In this document: positions 51,116 to 59,790 of the stretch, piece by piece | Numbering within the stretch: the first letter of the stretch is position 1 | Layout of the letters: each line of letters opens with the position of its first letter | Origin: Ferruginibacter sp. HRS2-29 | GTDB lineage: Bacteria > Bacteroidota > Bacteroidia > Chitinophagales > Chitinophagaceae | Length of the DNA: 64,000 nucleotides | NCBI RefSeq assembly: GCF_024343615.1 | Contig: NZ_RJUB01000128.1 | Location: 1-64,000 of the forward strand | Direction of reading: 5' to 3' | The notes under the pieces: generated by a model | What the model was told of the DNA's origin: nothing | Seen by the model: the letters and a program-made list of their open reading frames with translations, nothing else | The model's database searches: none | Made by a program: the position numbers and the translations under genes

Positions 51116-52144
51116 CTACAGGTGGATGGTTAGTTGACAAATATAATTCACTTCGTCTTCTTTTATCGAAAGTGCGTGCGAACCGGGATAAAGCAACATC
51201 AGTCTTTTTTGAACGTTCACCAGCCCGATGCCATTGCTTTCATCCTTATTCCCTTTTGCTTTGATGTTTTTTACGAACAACAACAAATGGCCATTTTCGA
51301 TGGAAATGTTGATCTGTAACGGGAAGTCAGGATTGTTCGTTTCGCCATGTTTGAAACCATTTTCTATGAAAGGGATCAGTAGCAAAGGCGCAATCTGGTA
51401 GGTATCTTTATCGCACGAAACGGTGTAAATAATATTGCCGCCGTTGGGATAACGTAATCGCTGAAGATCGATAAAGTCTTTGATATAGTTCAGCTCTTTC
51501 GAGAGCAAGACTTTTGCCGCACTGCTGTCCTTGAGCATGTAACGCATAAGGCTGCTCAGTTTCAGGATACTCTCCGGGGCGCTGTCGCTTTTTTTAAAAC
51601 TCAACGAGTAAATATTATTCAGTGTATTAAAAAGAAAATGCGGATTTACCTGGTTTTTGAGCAGGTTGAGTTCTGCATCAAAAACTTCTTTCTGCAGAAT
51701 ATTTTTTTCTTTCTCCGTCCTGATCCAGAAATCGGCCGTCCACAACACCGTGCTGATGACAATATAGATCCCGATAAAATAAATGTTATCTAAAATGTAG
51801 TAGGTAACAGGAGTACTCTCATTGTAATTTCGTATGTCAAATAGATAAGGATATAACCTCTCTTCCACATTAAAGCGTACGGCGATTCCCACACATAATA
51901 ATACCAGCCAGGCGAGCCAAAGTTTTCCGAATTGTTTTGTTTTGAAAAACTTCGGTAGAACCACAAAATAATTCGTATAAAAAATCAGGAGGGCGATCAG
52001 GAAATAACTGAGGGTAAGCATGCTGAACATATTGCGCCAGTCGAGTTCTTTATGCTCAAATACCACCTGTTGGATTACCTTCAGCAATCCCAGGGAATAC
52101 AACCAGTAGCAGATGTGCAGTAATATCTTGTACGAACGTCTCAT
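51116..52144 (-). CDS. LytS/YehU-type sensor histidine kinase
   Basis: The 342-residue protein has four membrane helices in its first ~140 residues without a recognisable periplasmic sensor. A short coiled linker leads to the His_kinase domain: LLKNQVNPHFLFNTLNNIYSLS with phospho-acceptor His169, and the ATP-binding part with LLIPFIENGFKHGE and NGIGLVNVQKRL. It is the cognate kinase of the LytTR regulator downstream. A gene for an outer-membrane receptor is divergent. Confidence 0.93.
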   Translation of the reverse strand: MRRSYKILLHICYWLYSLGLLKVIQQVVFEHKELDWRNMFSMLTLSYFLIALLIFYTNYFVVLPKFFKTKQFGKLWLAWLVLLCVGIAVRFNVEERLYPYLFDIRNYNESTPVTYYILDNIYFIGIYIVISTVLWTADFWIRTEKEKNILQKEVFDAELNLLKNQVNPHFLFNTLNNIYSLSFKKSDSAPESILKLSSLMRYMLKDSSAAKVLLSKELNYIKDFIDLQRLRYPNGGNIIYTVSCDKDTYQIAPLLLIPFIENGFKHGETNNPDFPLQINISIENGHLLLFVKNIKAKGNKDESNGIGLVNVQKRLMLLYPGSHALSIKEDEVNYICQLTIHL

Positions 52145-52218
52145 TATTTTTTTCTGTAAATAAAATTAATCTAATCCGGCTGAAGGGCATGCATCTTTCG
52201 ACCAATGAGCCGTTTTGA

Positions 52219-52279
52219 TCTGCCAATGAAAACTGGTGCAGATAAACCCATTCGTCGGAAATTACCTTTCATTGGCAGA
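52219..52279. promoter_or_regulatory. Inverted repeat in the kinase-receptor divergent spacer
   Basis: TCTGCCAATGAAA (52219-52231) and TTTCATTGGCAGA (52267-52279) are perfect complements 35 nt apart, 57 nt before the receptor ATG. A related half site ACCAATGAGC lies at 52201. It has the form of an operator, possibly for the LytTR regulator, but LytTR sites are usually direct repeats. Confidence 0.45.
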
Positions 52280-52335
52280 AAATAAAAAACAGGCTTGAGT
52301 ACCCGAAGCATATTTGTGTATCAAATAAAACTGTT

Positions 52336-54747
52336 ATGCAAAAGATCTTATTTTTCCTGTCGTTATTCATTTCGCTTTCGGCACAGAGCCAGCAGATAAC
52401 CGGCACTGTATCGTCTGCCGATGGCCAGCCGATGATTTTTACTACCGTATCGTTGATAAACGAAACTTCCAGAAAGATCATCAAAGCTGATCTTACCGAT
52501 TCATCGGGCAACTACATTTTTAAAAATTTATCCGCCGGAAAATACAGCATTTCCATTTCGGCTACGGGTTACCGTGAGGCCACCCAAACCGGCTTATCGG
52601 TTGACAGCTTTCCTGATTTTGTCAGAACAGTGAATATTCAGCTGGCCAATACCGCTAAAGATCTCCAGGGTGTGGTGGTGACTTCCAGGAAAAAACTCAT
52701 CGAGATAAAACCTGATATGACCATCATGAATATCGAGAACAGCATTGTGGCCACAGGCAACAGCGCATTCGATCTTTTGCGCAAAGCGCCGGGTGTTAGC
52801 ATTGATGCGCAGGAGAATATCAAATCGAAAGGCCAGGTGGTAAGGATATTCATCGACGATAAACCTGCTTACCTGAGTGGAGAGGAACTGCGGAATTACC
52901 TGAAGAACCTGCAGGCAGATGAGATCAGCAGGATCGAGATCATCAGCAATCCCGGAAGCAGGTACCCCGCAGAGGGCACGGGCGGTATCATCAATATCGT
53001 GCTCAAAAAAAATAAGCGGTACGGCAGTAATGGCAATGTTTCGGCAGGCGTTGGCTACGGAAAATATCCGAAGCTGAATGGAAGCGGAAGTATCAATTAC
53101 CGCAATAAGAAGGTCAACATGTTTTCTTCTGTGGGAACGGGCAGGTACGAAAGTTACAACCGTCTTTTGCTCAACAGCGATATCGGAAGCGGTGCCAATA
53201 AAGTTATCCAGGAGCGTACTAATTACTGGCACCCCGTTACCATTTACAGTAATGCAAGGTTTGGAATAGATTACAGTGTTGATTCAAAAAGTACACTTGG
53301 CTTCCTGGCCAGGGGAACTTTTTCCAACGAAAAAGCAGTTACGGATAACAATTCATTGTTCAGCGATGTACAAGGGCAGCCGCTATCGCAGATATACAGC
53401 ACAAAAAAAGATAAAGGTAATAGCAGCAATTTCGTATTTAACCTGAACTACAAAAGAGATATCGATTCGGTGGGCAGCTCTTTCAATATCGACCTTGATT
53501 ATGGTTATTACAGGAACCGTGGAAATGATGTGAATGCAAATCATTTTTATGAAAAGGATGTTATGATACGACCGGATTATACGTTCAGGAGCATCACACC
53601 TATCGACGTGAATATTTATTCACTCAAAGCAGACTGGGTAAAACATGTGGATTCGACTTTTTCATTTGAAACGGGTTTCAAGTTGAGCCTGGTGAAAAAT
53701 GACAATGAACTCATTGCCGATTCTATCGGGGCCAACCATCAATGGACTCCTGACTACGGCCGCACCAACCATTTCATCTATGATGAAAATATTTATGCTG
53801 CTTATTTTACCATCAGTAAACAGTTTAAGAAACTGAGCATAAAAACCGGAGCCCGTGCCGAATATACCAGGTCAACGGGCAACGCGATCACAGTAGGCAG
53901 GGTGGATGAGCGCAAATACTTCAACGTGTTTCCTTCCACTTTCCTGAATTATACGCTGAATAAGAATAATACGCTCAATCTTAGTTACACCTATCGCATC
54001 AACCGGCCGGCGTACCAGAGCCTCAACCCGTTTGTGAATTTTGTAGACCCTTTCACTTATTTTCAAGGCAATCCTTTTCTGAAGCCATCGTATGCGCATG
54101 CGATCGAACTAAAACATGGCTTTCGCGATTTCCTGTTTACGTCTATCGGTTACCGCTATGCTGATGATGTATCGGATAATGTGATCCTGCAGAACCCTGA
54201 TACGAAAGTGTCGCTGAGCCGTACGGAAAATGTGGGAACGAGCCGTTACTGGTCGTTTGATGTGAATGCGGGTATGCCCATTACAAAATGGTGGAGCACC
54301 GATCTGAGCGGAGGTATGGGGTATGGCATCGATCGTTCCGATTACCCGTCTTTCTCCTACCTTACCAAAGCCTGGAGTGCTTATTTCAGCGCGGGCAATA
54401 CATTCACTTTACCTAAAAAGATAAAACTCGAGTTGCAATTATATGCGAATGCGCCCACGCGTTCGGGAATAGCAAAAGTAGCCGGTGTGGTGAATGTGAG
54501 TGGCGGTGTACAGAAACCGGTGTTGAAGGAAAAAGGTTCGCTGAAACTTTCGGTAGCCAATTTTATTGGCCCCACAAGATATAATGCGCTTTACCGTAGC
54601 GATCTGCTGCACATCAAATGGATCAATGAATGGGAAGGTAAAAGGGTGAACCTTTCCTTCTCTTACAAATTCGGGAACATGAATGTGAAGAACAGCCGCC
54701 AGCGGAGGACAGCTTCGCAGGAAGAAAGTAACCGGGTGAACCTTTAA
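52336..54747 (+). CDS. Outer-membrane receptor, TonB-dependent type with CarboxypepD_reg-like N-terminus
   Basis: The 803-residue protein has a signal peptide (MQKILFFLSLFISLSAQSQ) and a carboxypeptidase regulatory-like domain (ITGTVSSADGQPMIFTTVSLINE, ~21-105). A plug domain follows (NSAFDLLRKAPGVSIDAQENIKSKGQVVRIFIDDKP...SRIEIISNPGSRYPAEGTGGIINIVLKK), then a large beta barrel of the OMP_b-brl_3 type. Such proteins take up or sense unknown ligands. There is no SusD partner, so it is not a typical glycan-utilisation pair. It is divergent from the kinase, and its stop codon overlaps that of dnaX by 4 nt. Confidence 0.9.
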   Translation: MQKILFFLSLFISLSAQSQQITGTVSSADGQPMIFTTVSLINETSRKIIKADLTDSSGNYIFKNLSAGKYSISISATGYREATQTGLSVDSFPDFVRTVNIQLANTAKDLQGVVVTSRKKLIEIKPDMTIMNIENSIVATGNSAFDLLRKAPGVSIDAQENIKSKGQVVRIFIDDKPAYLSGEELRNYLKNLQADEISRIEIISNPGSRYPAEGTGGIINIVLKKNKRYGSNGNVSAGVGYGKYPKLNGSGSINYRNKKVNMFSSVGTGRYESYNRLLLNSDIGSGANKVIQERTNYWHPVTIYSNARFGIDYSVDSKSTLGFLARGTFSNEKAVTDNNSLFSDVQGQPLSQIYSTKKDKGNSSNFVFNLNYKRDIDSVGSSFNIDLDYGYYRNRGNDVNANHFYEKDVMIRPDYTFRSITPIDVNIYSLKADWVKHVDSTFSFETGFKLSLVKNDNELIADSIGANHQWTPDYGRTNHFIYDENIYAAYFTISKQFKKLSIKTGARAEYTRSTGNAITVGRVDERKYFNVFPSTFLNYTLNKNNTLNLSYTYRINRPAYQSLNPFVNFVDPFTYFQGNPFLKPSYAHAIELKHGFRDFLFTSIGYRYADDVSDNVILQNPDTKVSLSRTENVGTSRYWSFDVNAGMPITKWWSTDLSGGMGYGIDRSDYPSFSYLTKAWSAYFSAGNTFTLPKKIKLELQLYANAPTRSGIAKVAGVVNVSGGVQKPVLKEKGSLKLSVANFIGPTRYNALYRSDLLHIKWINEWEGKRVNLSFSYKFGNMNVKNSRQRRTASQEESNRVNL

Positions 54748-56543
54748 TCCACTTCCAGCCTGAGGCGCTCCCTGAGTTCTTTTATCAAAGGATATTGCTC
54801 CGTCATGAGGGCGTATTGCTGCTTGCGGTTGAGCGTTTTTGCTTCCGGTTCTTCCACGCGTTCCTTTTCATCTATTATGATGCTGTATTTGAGTATCCTG
54901 TTGTTGAAATGGTCCTGCAGATGATGTATCAACCCGGATCTTTCCGCTTCGATGATCTTTTGCTGGAGCGTATTGTCTACGATGATAGTAAAAGTATTAT
55001 CATCTACGATTGAAAGAGCTGCAGCTTTGATGGTACTGGCACCAAGATTATTTTTTTCGGCAAATAACTTTTCAATATGAACAGCCAGTGAAGACTTGAG
55101 CTCTTCGAGAAGGAGGGGTTTAGGACCGGAAACGACCTTGTTTTTTTCAGCCAGTTTTGCCCGTATATTCCCCAGTGTTCCCATTGATCCGCCGGGCAGA
55201 GTAGTTGTGGGTGCAGGTGTGGCAGGCTGCTGGCGTTGCGCAGGAGCAGGAGCGGATACAGGCGCTGGCCTTTCCGTTCTTTCTTCTTCAATCACAAGGC
55301 TTGCCGCTTTTGGCGCAGGGTGTTCGGCAACGGGTACAGGTTTGTCGTCTTTTACCCGGATGATGGGCAATGCTTTGAAAGCGACCGGTTTTGCGCTATC
55401 CGTCAGTTTTTTTTTTGATATGCCGCCATCGCCGGCAGAAATTTCCAGCGCCTGCTGAAGATAACTGAGCTTAATGAGCGTCATTTCCACAAACAGCTTT
55501 TTATTGCGGGCTTGTTTGTAACCGATGTTGCTGTCGGTAAGCAGGTTGAGTGCAGACAGCATCCATGCGGTATCGGTATCGAGTGAAACCTGTAAATATT
55601 TTTGTTTAAAATCTTCTGCTACATCCAGCAGTATCGCTGCTTTGGGTTCTTTACTCACCAGCAGGTTACGCACGAATTCCGTGAACCCTTCCAAAAAAGT
55701 ATCCCCTTCAAAACCTTTCTGGTTGATGGTATCGAACAGCAAAAGCGCATCGCTCAATTGTTGCTTTCGCATATGATCCAGCATGCTGAAGTAATAATCT
55801 TCGTCGAGGATGTTCAGGTGCTCAAGGGTGTTGGTGTAAGTGATCTTTCCGCCGGTAAAACTCACGATCTTATCAAGTATGCTCAACGCATCACGCATAC
55901 AACCTTCGCTTTTTTGAGCGATGATATGCAGGGCGGTTTTTTCAGCAGTAATTTCTTCCTTGTCGCATATTTCCTGGATATGCTCTACAGTGTCGTTGGT
56001 GGTGATGCGTTTGAAATCGAATATCTGGCAACGGCTGAGGATCGTGGGAAGTATCTTATGTTTTTCGGTAGTAGCCAGGATAAAGATAGCGTATGGTGGC
56101 GGCTCTTCCAGCGTTTTCAGGAAAGCGTTGAAGGCGGCGGCACTGAGCATGTGTACCTCATCCACAATATATACTTTGTAATCGCCCGCCTGCGGCGCAA
56201 AACGTACCTGCTCTACCAGCGAACGGATATCATCCACCGAGTTATTGCTCGCGGCATCCAGTTCGTGAATGTTCATCGAAGAGCCATTATCAAAAGAAAC
56301 ACAGCTGTTGCAGGTATTGCAGGCTTCGCCTTCCCCGGTCTTGTTTTCGCAGTTGATCGTTTTTGCCAGTATCCTTGCACAGGTAGTTTTGCCCACACCT
56401 CTTGGCCCGCAAAAAAGAAACGCGTGCGCCAACTGGTTGTTATTGATCGCGTTCTTTAAAGTGGTGGTGATATGAGATTGCCCTACAACGGTGCTGAAAT
56501 TCTGCGGCCTGTATTTTCGTGCCGAAACGATGAACTTGTCCAT
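54744..56543 (-). CDS. dnaX: DNA polymerase III subunit gamma/tau
   Basis: DnaX is the clamp-loader ATPase. The 599-residue product has Walker A GPRGVGKT (46-53), the zinc site Cys65, Cys75, Cys78, Cys81, Walker B VYIVDEVHML and the sensor TTEKHKILPTILSRCQ. A proline/alanine-rich linker (~400-450) and a C-terminal tau-like domain follow. No obvious slippage heptamer for a gamma form was identified. Convergent with the receptor gene. Confidence 0.95.
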   Translation of the reverse strand: MDKFIVSARKYRPQNFSTVVGQSHITTTLKNAINNNQLAHAFLFCGPRGVGKTTCARILAKTINCENKTGEGEACNTCNSCVSFDNGSSMNIHELDAASNNSVDDIRSLVEQVRFAPQAGDYKVYIVDEVHMLSAAAFNAFLKTLEEPPPYAIFILATTEKHKILPTILSRCQIFDFKRITTNDTVEHIQEICDKEEITAEKTALHIIAQKSEGCMRDALSILDKIVSFTGGKITYTNTLEHLNILDEDYYFSMLDHMRKQQLSDALLLFDTINQKGFEGDTFLEGFTEFVRNLLVSKEPKAAILLDVAEDFKQKYLQVSLDTDTAWMLSALNLLTDSNIGYKQARNKKLFVEMTLIKLSYLQQALEISAGDGGISKKKLTDSAKPVAFKALPIIRVKDDKPVPVAEHPAPKAASLVIEEERTERPAPVSAPAPAQRQQPATPAPTTTLPGGSMGTLGNIRAKLAEKNKVVSGPKPLLLEELKSSLAVHIEKLFAEKNNLGASTIKAAALSIVDDNTFTIIVDNTLQQKIIEAERSGLIHHLQDHFNNRILKYSIIIDEKERVEEPEAKTLNRKQQYALMTEQYPLIKELRERLRLEVD

Positions 56544-56560
56544 GCTGCAAATTACGAAAA

Positions 56561-56765
56561 AGTTGTGAGTTGTCAGAGGTGAGTTGTCAGCGGGGAAGCC
56601 GAACCAATCCGCAAGTTATTAAGAGTCAATAGTGAATAGTCAATAGTCAAATCTTCGAAGGTTTTTATACGTTGCCCTGGTGTTTTTTACCAGCCAGCCA
56701 TGAGTAAAAAGTACCCCTGCCGTGTAAAGTGTAAAGGTTTCACCATTGACTATTGACTATTCACT
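56561..56765. repeat. AGTTGTC heptamers and TATTGAC-family inverted repeat
   Basis: AGTTGTG, AGTTGTC, AGAGGTG, AGTTGTC lie in register at 56561-56588. Arms 56631-56650 and 56746-56765 of the TATTGAC family are perfectly complementary over 20 bp with a 95-nt loop. All lie in the spacer between dnaX and the GNAT-like gene. Confidence 0.88.
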
Positions 56766-56768
56766 TTG

Positions 56769-57938
56769 CTAGTTTAATATCGGGTGCCGTTTAAATTCCT
56801 TCGTCCTGTCAAATAAATAACGGAAAGTTGTCAACTGTCTTCCGCGTGATACTTCGCCGAGGCTGGCAGCAATGTTGAGCATTTTCGGGTTGAAATCGCC
56901 GATCCATTGCATTTCATATTCAGTGTAAGGCACATCAGGCTGTTGGATCACTTTGGCGGCTTCCGCGATGATATAGGCATCTACCCCTTTACCCTGCCAC
57001 TCGGGAACCACGCCAAACACAAGGCCGGTGAATTTTTTATTGGGCTTGAATTGTTTCAGCCAGAGGAATTTCAGTTTTTGCAGCAACCCGAATTTTCCAT
57101 TCAGGTGCCTGAACCATTGATTGAGATCGGGGAGGTTGATGAACATAGCGATGGGAACATTTTTGTGATAAGCAAACCAGATGATCCTTTCATCCATCAC
57201 CGGCTTCATGGTTTTAAATAAAATCACCACCTGTTCTTTTGCCATCTGTTTCAATCCTCCGTGCCCGGCCCAGGCTTTATTGTATACTTCGGCAAAATCC
57301 CCGGCAAATTTTTCGAGTTTCTTCTTATCCATGTGTGCCGACGAGAAAGCCGGGTCTGCGGCGATTGCAGCATGACGGTCCCAGATCTTTTTTTCCAGGG
57401 GCGCCTTGGGTTGCATATCAAAACATATCTGCTCAAAAAAATGTTTGAACCCATAGTTTTCAAACAATTCCACATAATAGGGCGGATTGTAATTCATACA
57501 ATAGAGAGGCTCGATAAATCCTTTGGTAACCATTCCCCACCAGCGGTCGCGTTCGCCAAAATTGATCGGCCCATCCATCGCTTCCATTCCCTGGTTTGAC
57601 AGCCATTCTTTGGCAGTATCCAGCAGCAGGCTGGCAGCATCCTGGTTGTTGATGCATTCAAAAAAACCTATCCCGCCCGGGGCAACATCGTCCCCTTTGT
57701 TCTTATATTTTTTATTGACAAATGCGGCGATCCGGCCGATGAGCCCGCCCTGGTCATTCTTCAATATCCAACGCTCCAGCGAACCGAAACGAAAAGCCTT
57801 GTTTTTGTTCTCATCAAAAACAACTTCGATATCCTTATCCAATGGCCTTATCCAATTAGGGTCGTTCTTGTAAATGATGGAAGGGAGTTTGAGGAATGAT
57901 TGGCTGTCTGCTGTGGTGGAAACCTTTACTATTTGCAT
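56769..57938 (-). CDS. GNAT-fold protein of unknown substrate
   Basis: The 389-residue cytoplasmic protein has a C-terminal acetyltransferase-like motif A (LVFGVVPEWQGKGVDAYIIAEAAK, Q-G-K-G at 315-318). Its N-terminal half is conserved-looking (LPSIIYKNDPNWIRPLDKDIE, MDGPINFGERDRWWG, YNPPYYVELFENYGFKHFF). The N-terminal half resembles a second, degenerate GNAT unit. Substrate unknown. TAATTTTG lies four bases before the ATG, predicting a leaderless mRNA. Confidence 0.8.
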   Translation of the reverse strand: MQIVKVSTTADSQSFLKLPSIIYKNDPNWIRPLDKDIEVVFDENKNKAFRFGSLERWILKNDQGGLIGRIAAFVNKKYKNKGDDVAPGGIGFFECINNQDAASLLLDTAKEWLSNQGMEAMDGPINFGERDRWWGMVTKGFIEPLYCMNYNPPYYVELFENYGFKHFFEQICFDMQPKAPLEKKIWDRHAAIAADPAFSSAHMDKKKLEKFAGDFAEVYNKAWAGHGGLKQMAKEQVVILFKTMKPVMDERIIWFAYHKNVPIAMFINLPDLNQWFRHLNGKFGLLQKLKFLWLKQFKPNKKFTGLVFGVVPEWQGKGVDAYIIAEAAKVIQQPDVPYTEYEMQWIGDFNPKMLNIAASLGEVSRGRQLTTFRYLFDRTKEFKRHPILN

Positions 57939-57942
57939 GGAG

Positions 57943-57950
57943 CAAAATTA
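57943..57950 (-). promoter_or_regulatory. -7 element four bases before the GNAT-like ATG
   Basis: Minus strand TAATTTTG, CTCC, ATG. Confidence 0.5.
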
Positions 57951-58059
57951 ATAATGAATAATTAATAATGCATAATTCTTCCATCTGGAAGAACTTCGCA
58001 TTTCAGGTAAAACCCACGATCCGAAATAATAATTAATTATTCATTATTGATTATTAATT
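57947..58059. repeat. AATAATT/AATAATG repeat arms between GNAT and desaturase genes
   Basis: Arms 57947-57977 and 58028-58059, made of AATAATG and AATAATT units, are partly complementary. The second arm runs into the desaturase gene and encodes its last residues. Confidence 0.75.
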
Positions 58060-58936
58060 CCTTCCGAAGTTGATTCGCAGTTTTAGTAGAACCATCATGG
58101 CTCCACCCCGGCGGCATGAAAACATACTTGAGCCGGGTGAAAAACGGGACTTCCTTTTTGAGGTCGGTGCCGATGCTTTGCCATTCGTGAAAGATCACTT
58201 TGAGAGGATGATAGGGATTGGAGATGGGTTTGGTGAGGCCATAACGGATCGGGTCGTTTTCCTGCTCTTCCTGGAAAGTGCCGAACATTTTATCCCAGAT
58301 GATAAGGCACATGCCCATGTTCTTATCGAGATAGCGGATGTTGCTGGCATGGTGTACGCGGTGGTGACTGGGGCTTACAAATACTGCCTCGAACCAGCGG
58401 GGCATTTTGTGAATGTATTTCGTGTGAACGAGTATGCCATAGGTTTGAGTGATGGAATACATGAACACGATATCCAGCGGATGGAAACCCATCAACGCGA
58501 TGGGGATGAAATAGATGAAGCGGTATACCGGCTGAAATACGGAAGACCGGAAACCTGTGGTCAGGTTGAATTCTTCAGAAGAATGATGAGTGACATGCAC
58601 CGCCCAGAAGAAACGGCTGTAGTGGTCGATACGGTGCTCGATATAAAAAGCGAAGTCTTCAAGAAAAAATAAAAGTATCCAGTACAGGTACACATTTTGT
58701 ACCGTAAAAAAATGATGGTGATAGCACCACATCAGTACGCTGATGTAAAATGCCCATCTCAGCAGCAGGTCGAGGCCGCCATTGATCAGCGATAGATAAA
58801 CGTTTTGTAAAGTGCCTTTGAGCGTGTAAAATTTCCTGCCCTGCCAGTTGCTCAACAGTATTTCGGTGCCTATCAGTATGATATAAAGCGGCACCGAAGT
58901 GAGGAGGAACCATGTTTCACGGGAGGAGGAGTTCAA
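58037..58936 (-). CDS. Sterol desaturase / fatty acid hydroxylase family enzyme
   Basis: This family are di-iron membrane oxygenases. The 299-residue product has four or so membrane helices and the histidine clusters HRIDH (HxxxH), HVTHHS (HxxHH) and HRVHHA (HxxHH). The substrate (lipid, carotenoid or sterol-like) cannot be told. The last residues (ELIINNE) are encoded by the AATAATG repeat, so the present C-terminus is repeat-derived. An AGTTATA array precedes the gene. Confidence 0.92.
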   Translation of the reverse strand: MNSSSRETWFLLTSVPLYIILIGTEILLSNWQGRKFYTLKGTLQNVYLSLINGGLDLLLRWAFYISVLMWCYHHHFFTVQNVYLYWILLFFLEDFAFYIEHRIDHYSRFFWAVHVTHHSSEEFNLTTGFRSSVFQPVYRFIYFIPIALMGFHPLDIVFMYSITQTYGILVHTKYIHKMPRWFEAVFVSPSHHRVHHASNIRYLDKNMGMCLIIWDKMFGTFQEEQENDPIRYGLTKPISNPYHPLKVIFHEWQSIGTDLKKEVPFFTRLKYVFMPPGWSHDGSTKTANQLRKELIINNE

Positions 58937-58939
58937 TTT

Positions 58940-58988
58940 AGTTATAAGTTATAAGTGATAAGTTATAAGTGATGAGTTATAAGTTGCA
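58940..58988 (+). repeat. Seven AGTTATA-type heptamers
   Basis: Forty-nine bases in exact register: AGTTATA, AGTTATA, AGTGATA, AGTTATA, AGTGATG, AGTTATA, AGTTGCA. It starts 3 nt from the desaturase ATG. A TATTGAC-family arm lies at the other end of the same spacer (59030-59058). Confidence 0.92.
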
Positions 58989-59076
58989 AGCCTAAAAGAC
59001 TTCGAGAAAATATTATAAAATTCGAAGGTTTGACCATTCACTATTGACTATTCACTTAAACGAAGCAAAGCTTCGT

Positions 59077-59640
59077 TTAAACCACCATGATCTCTTTCTC
59101 CTTAGCCGCAAGATGTTTTTCCACCAGGGAAATGAATTTATCCGTAAGTGCCTGTGCTTCTACTTCGGCATCTTTGCATTCATCTTCGCTCAGGCCATCT
59201 TTTTGCAGTTTCTTGATATCTTCTATCGCATCCCTGCGAATATTGCGGATAGAAACTTTTGCATTTTCCCCTTCGCCATTACATCTTTTCACCAGTTCTT
59301 TACGCCTTTCTTCGGTGAGTGGCGGCAGGAACAGGCGGATGGTAACCCCATCGTTCTGAGGGTTGATGCCGATGTTGGCAGCTATGATGGCCCTTTCGAT
59401 CACCTGCAGCATATTTTTTTCCCATGGCTGAACGGCGATGGTACGTGCATCCAGCGTATTGATGTTGGCTACCTGGCTGATCGGGGTTGGGTTGCCGTAA
59501 TAATCCGCCATGATACCGTCGAGCATTGCGGGAGTAGCTTTGCCGGCCCTGATCTTTGCCAGTTCTGTTTCAAGATGGGTGATGGCTTTTTCCATTGAAG
59601 CCGTAGTATCGTCTATGATTAAATTTAATTCTTCTGTCAT
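59077..59640 (-). CDS. frr: Ribosome recycling factor
   Basis: RRF splits post-termination ribosomes with EF-G. The 187-residue product has the standard three-helix/beta arrangement with MEKAITHLETELAKIRAGKATPAMLDGI, YYGNPTPISQVANI, RTIAVQPWEKNMLQVIERAI and the hinge and tail helices. pyrH, its usual neighbour, is not adjacent. A -7 element lies 20 nt upstream. Confidence 0.97.
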   Translation of the reverse strand: MTEELNLIIDDTTASMEKAITHLETELAKIRAGKATPAMLDGIMADYYGNPTPISQVANINTLDARTIAVQPWEKNMLQVIERAIIAANIGINPQNDGVTIRLFLPPLTEERRKELVKRCNGEGENAKVSIRNIRRDAIEDIKKLQKDGLSEDECKDAEVEAQALTDKFISLVEKHLAAKEKEIMVV

Positions 59641-59660
59641 GGTTGAAAATTGCTTGGGTG

Positions 59661-59668
59661 CAAATGTA
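59661..59668 (-). promoter_or_regulatory. -7 element of frr
   Basis: Minus strand TACATTTG, fitting TAnnTTTG, 20 nt before the frr ATG. Confidence 0.5.
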
Positions 59669-59673
59669 TAGAA

Positions 59674-59772
59674 AATTACGAATTACGAATTAAGAATTAC
59701 GAATGGGTTCACATTTACGGACGTACGATTATCTATCAAAATTTCCGTTAGAAAAATTCGTAATTCGTAATT
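59674..59772. repeat. AATTCGT-family inverted repeat between frr and the wecA-like gene
   Basis: Arms 59674-59691 and 59755-59772 are perfectly complementary over 18 bp (two and a half heptamers) around a 63-nt loop. Confidence 0.88.
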
Positions 59773-59790
59773 TCCAATTCGCAATTGATT

